From: an uncultured Saprospiraceae bacterium
Lineage (GTDB): Bacteria; Bacteroidota; Bacteroidia; Chitinophagales; Saprospiraceae
Length of the DNA stretch: 6,780 nt
Reading direction: 5' to 3'
NCBI GenBank assembly: GCA_937959375.1
Contig: CALGLS010000022.1
Span: 1-6,780, forward strand
The notes beneath the pieces are model-generated. The model did not search any database. It saw only the letters and a list, made by a program, of their open reading frames with translations, and was not told where the DNA came from. Positions 5,887-6,780 of this stretch are shown here, piece by piece. The translations under genes were made by a program, and so were the position numbers. Within the stretch, counting starts at the first letter, position 1. Each line of letters starts with the position of its first letter.

Positions 5887-6780
5887 ATGAAATTATTAGC
5901 ATTAATTATCGCTACCCTTATCTCCCTCACCTCTTGCATGGGACAACAACAGGAAGTTACTTTTAAAGTAGATTTATCAAATACAAGCTCAGTTGGTGCA
6001 ATGGCCATAAGAGGAAATTTAGATCCACTTTCGTGGGAAAAAGGCCTACCGATGACTGACGAAGATAAGGATGGAGTCTATGAAGCCAAGGTCATTTTTA
6101 ATACTAAAAAACGAAACCTGCGTTTCAAATTTACAAATGAAGGAAAATACGAACTGGAAGGGAGTGACAATCGAATTGCTTGGTTTAAGGGAGGTCCTCA
6201 ATCTTTTTCATACACCTTCAATGAATTCAACTTTTACGACAGTACTACTATTGCCAAACTGACTTATACGCCAGAAGAAATAAAAGAAGATGTAGCCATC
6301 CTTCGCAAGACAATGCTCTATACGCACCCTAATTTATTTCGTTTTCAGGGTAGCCTTTCATTTGAAGAAAGTTTGAAAACACTAGAAGCAGAGCTCTTGG
6401 CCGATCCAGGAATTATAAATGTGTATAAATCCGTTTCAAAGTTTGCCGCTCCAATTAAGTGTAGTCACACCTTTACTAATCCGTGGAATCAAGGACCAGA
6501 TGTAAAAAGAGCTATTTTTCATCAGCCGGATAAAGTGCCCTTTACTTTTCTAAGAATAGGCAGTCGCATCTTTATGGATCGCAATGCTTCAGCCAATAAT
6601 CAACTCGAAAAAGGATTAGAAATAACGCACATCAATAAAATTCCTTCTTCCCAGATCATGGAACGGCTCGCTCAGTACATCACCTCCGATGGAACAAATT
6701 ACGAGAAGCGCCTACAGCGACTAACCTTGAGTGGCCAAAACAAGTTTGAACTCTTTGATATTTTCTTTCCACTTGAGTTT
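5887..6780 (+). CDS. S41 family peptidase lipoprotein, 3' part outside the window
   Basis: The frame is open from ATG 5887 to the window edge (298 codons, no stop), so this is the 5' part of a longer gene. Residues 1-17 are a lipoprotein signal peptide with lipobox LTSC and lipidated C17; Met-Gly-Gln after the cysteine is not the classic acidic surface-export signal. Residues about 22-112 look like a CBM20/starch-binding-like beta domain (IRGNLDPLSW, DEDKDGVYEAKV, then RFKF and ELEGSDNR). From about 128 the sequence matches the N-terminal part of S41 (C-terminal processing/tail-specific) peptidases as found in Bacteroidota: YTPEEIKEDVAILRKTM, THPNLFRF, CSHTF near 192-196, and GLEITHINKIP (243-253) resembling the strand-turn of a PDZ-like region. 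The catalytic Ser/Lys region would lie beyond the window, so activity cannot be judged. The A-rich leader before the ATG is typical of the phylum. Confidence 0.87.
   Translation, partial: MKLLALIIATLISLTSCMGQQQEVTFKVDLSNTSSVGAMAIRGNLDPLSWEKGLPMTDEDKDGVYEAKVIFNTKKRNLRFKFTNEGKYELEGSDNRIAWFKGGPQSFSYTFNEFNFYDSTTIAKLTYTPEEIKEDVAILRKTMLYTHPNLFRFQGSLSFEESLKTLEAELLADPGIINVYKSVSKFAAPIKCSHTFTNPWNQGPDVKRAIFHQPDKVPFTFLRIGSRIFMDRNASANNQLEKGLEITHINKIPSSQIMERLAQYITSDGTNYEKRLQRLTLSGQNKFELFDIFFPLEF

Noticed and set aside
6071..6262. Forward 63-codon open frame
   Set aside because: It overlaps the lipoprotein gene in another frame; the frame from 5887 has a lipobox and recognisable domains and stays open to the window edge.

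Overview
The window looks like chromosomal DNA of a member of the Bacteroidota, possibly Saprospiria or Flavobacteriia (class not resolvable from this sequence). The grounds are the protein families (exported M14 and S41 peptidases, a membrane-anchored AraC-type regulator), AT-rich leaders without clear Shine-Dalgarno sites, and two exact matches to the Bacteroidota -7 promoter consensus TAnnTTTG. All five genes lie on the + strand.

Layout: (1) 1-96 is a leader with two very small GC-rich hairpins and a -7 box. (2) 97-2754 encodes a secreted M14 zinc carboxypeptidase-like protein with an amidotransferase-like C-terminal region and a His-rich tail. (3) 2777-3322, 22 bases later, encodes a small unrecognised exported or membrane-anchored protein with a non-ATG start. 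(4) 3464-4675, behind its own promoter and a 26-base pyrimidine tract, encodes a seven-helix membrane protein with a C-terminal AraC DNA-binding domain. (5) 4744-5154 encodes a GxxExxY-family PD-(D/E)XK nuclease-fold protein. (6) 5155-5886 is a 732-base non-coding stretch holding a hierarchical repeat array and an inverted repeat unit at its far end. (7) 5887 to the window edge is the 5' part of a lipoprotein with a starch-binding-like N-terminal domain and the start of an S41 peptidase.

The two peptidases and the regulator point to ordinary envelope and nutrient functions, and nothing seen here links them into one pathway. The M14 gene and the small gene behind it are probably co-transcribed.

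The most unusual part is the GxxExxY gene plus the repeat array. The array is built at three levels: a 9-base word (roughly CACTNAGNN), two alternating half-units (A of exactly 60 bases, B of 49-58 bases), and four AB units of about 110 bases. Every half-unit ends in TTCTTACG, B half-units carry inverted word-like sequence, and a clean inverted copy closes the array at 5681-5713. It is not a CRISPR. Whether the nuclease-fold protein acts on the array, or the array is a mobile or structural RNA/DNA element, is a hypothesis only.
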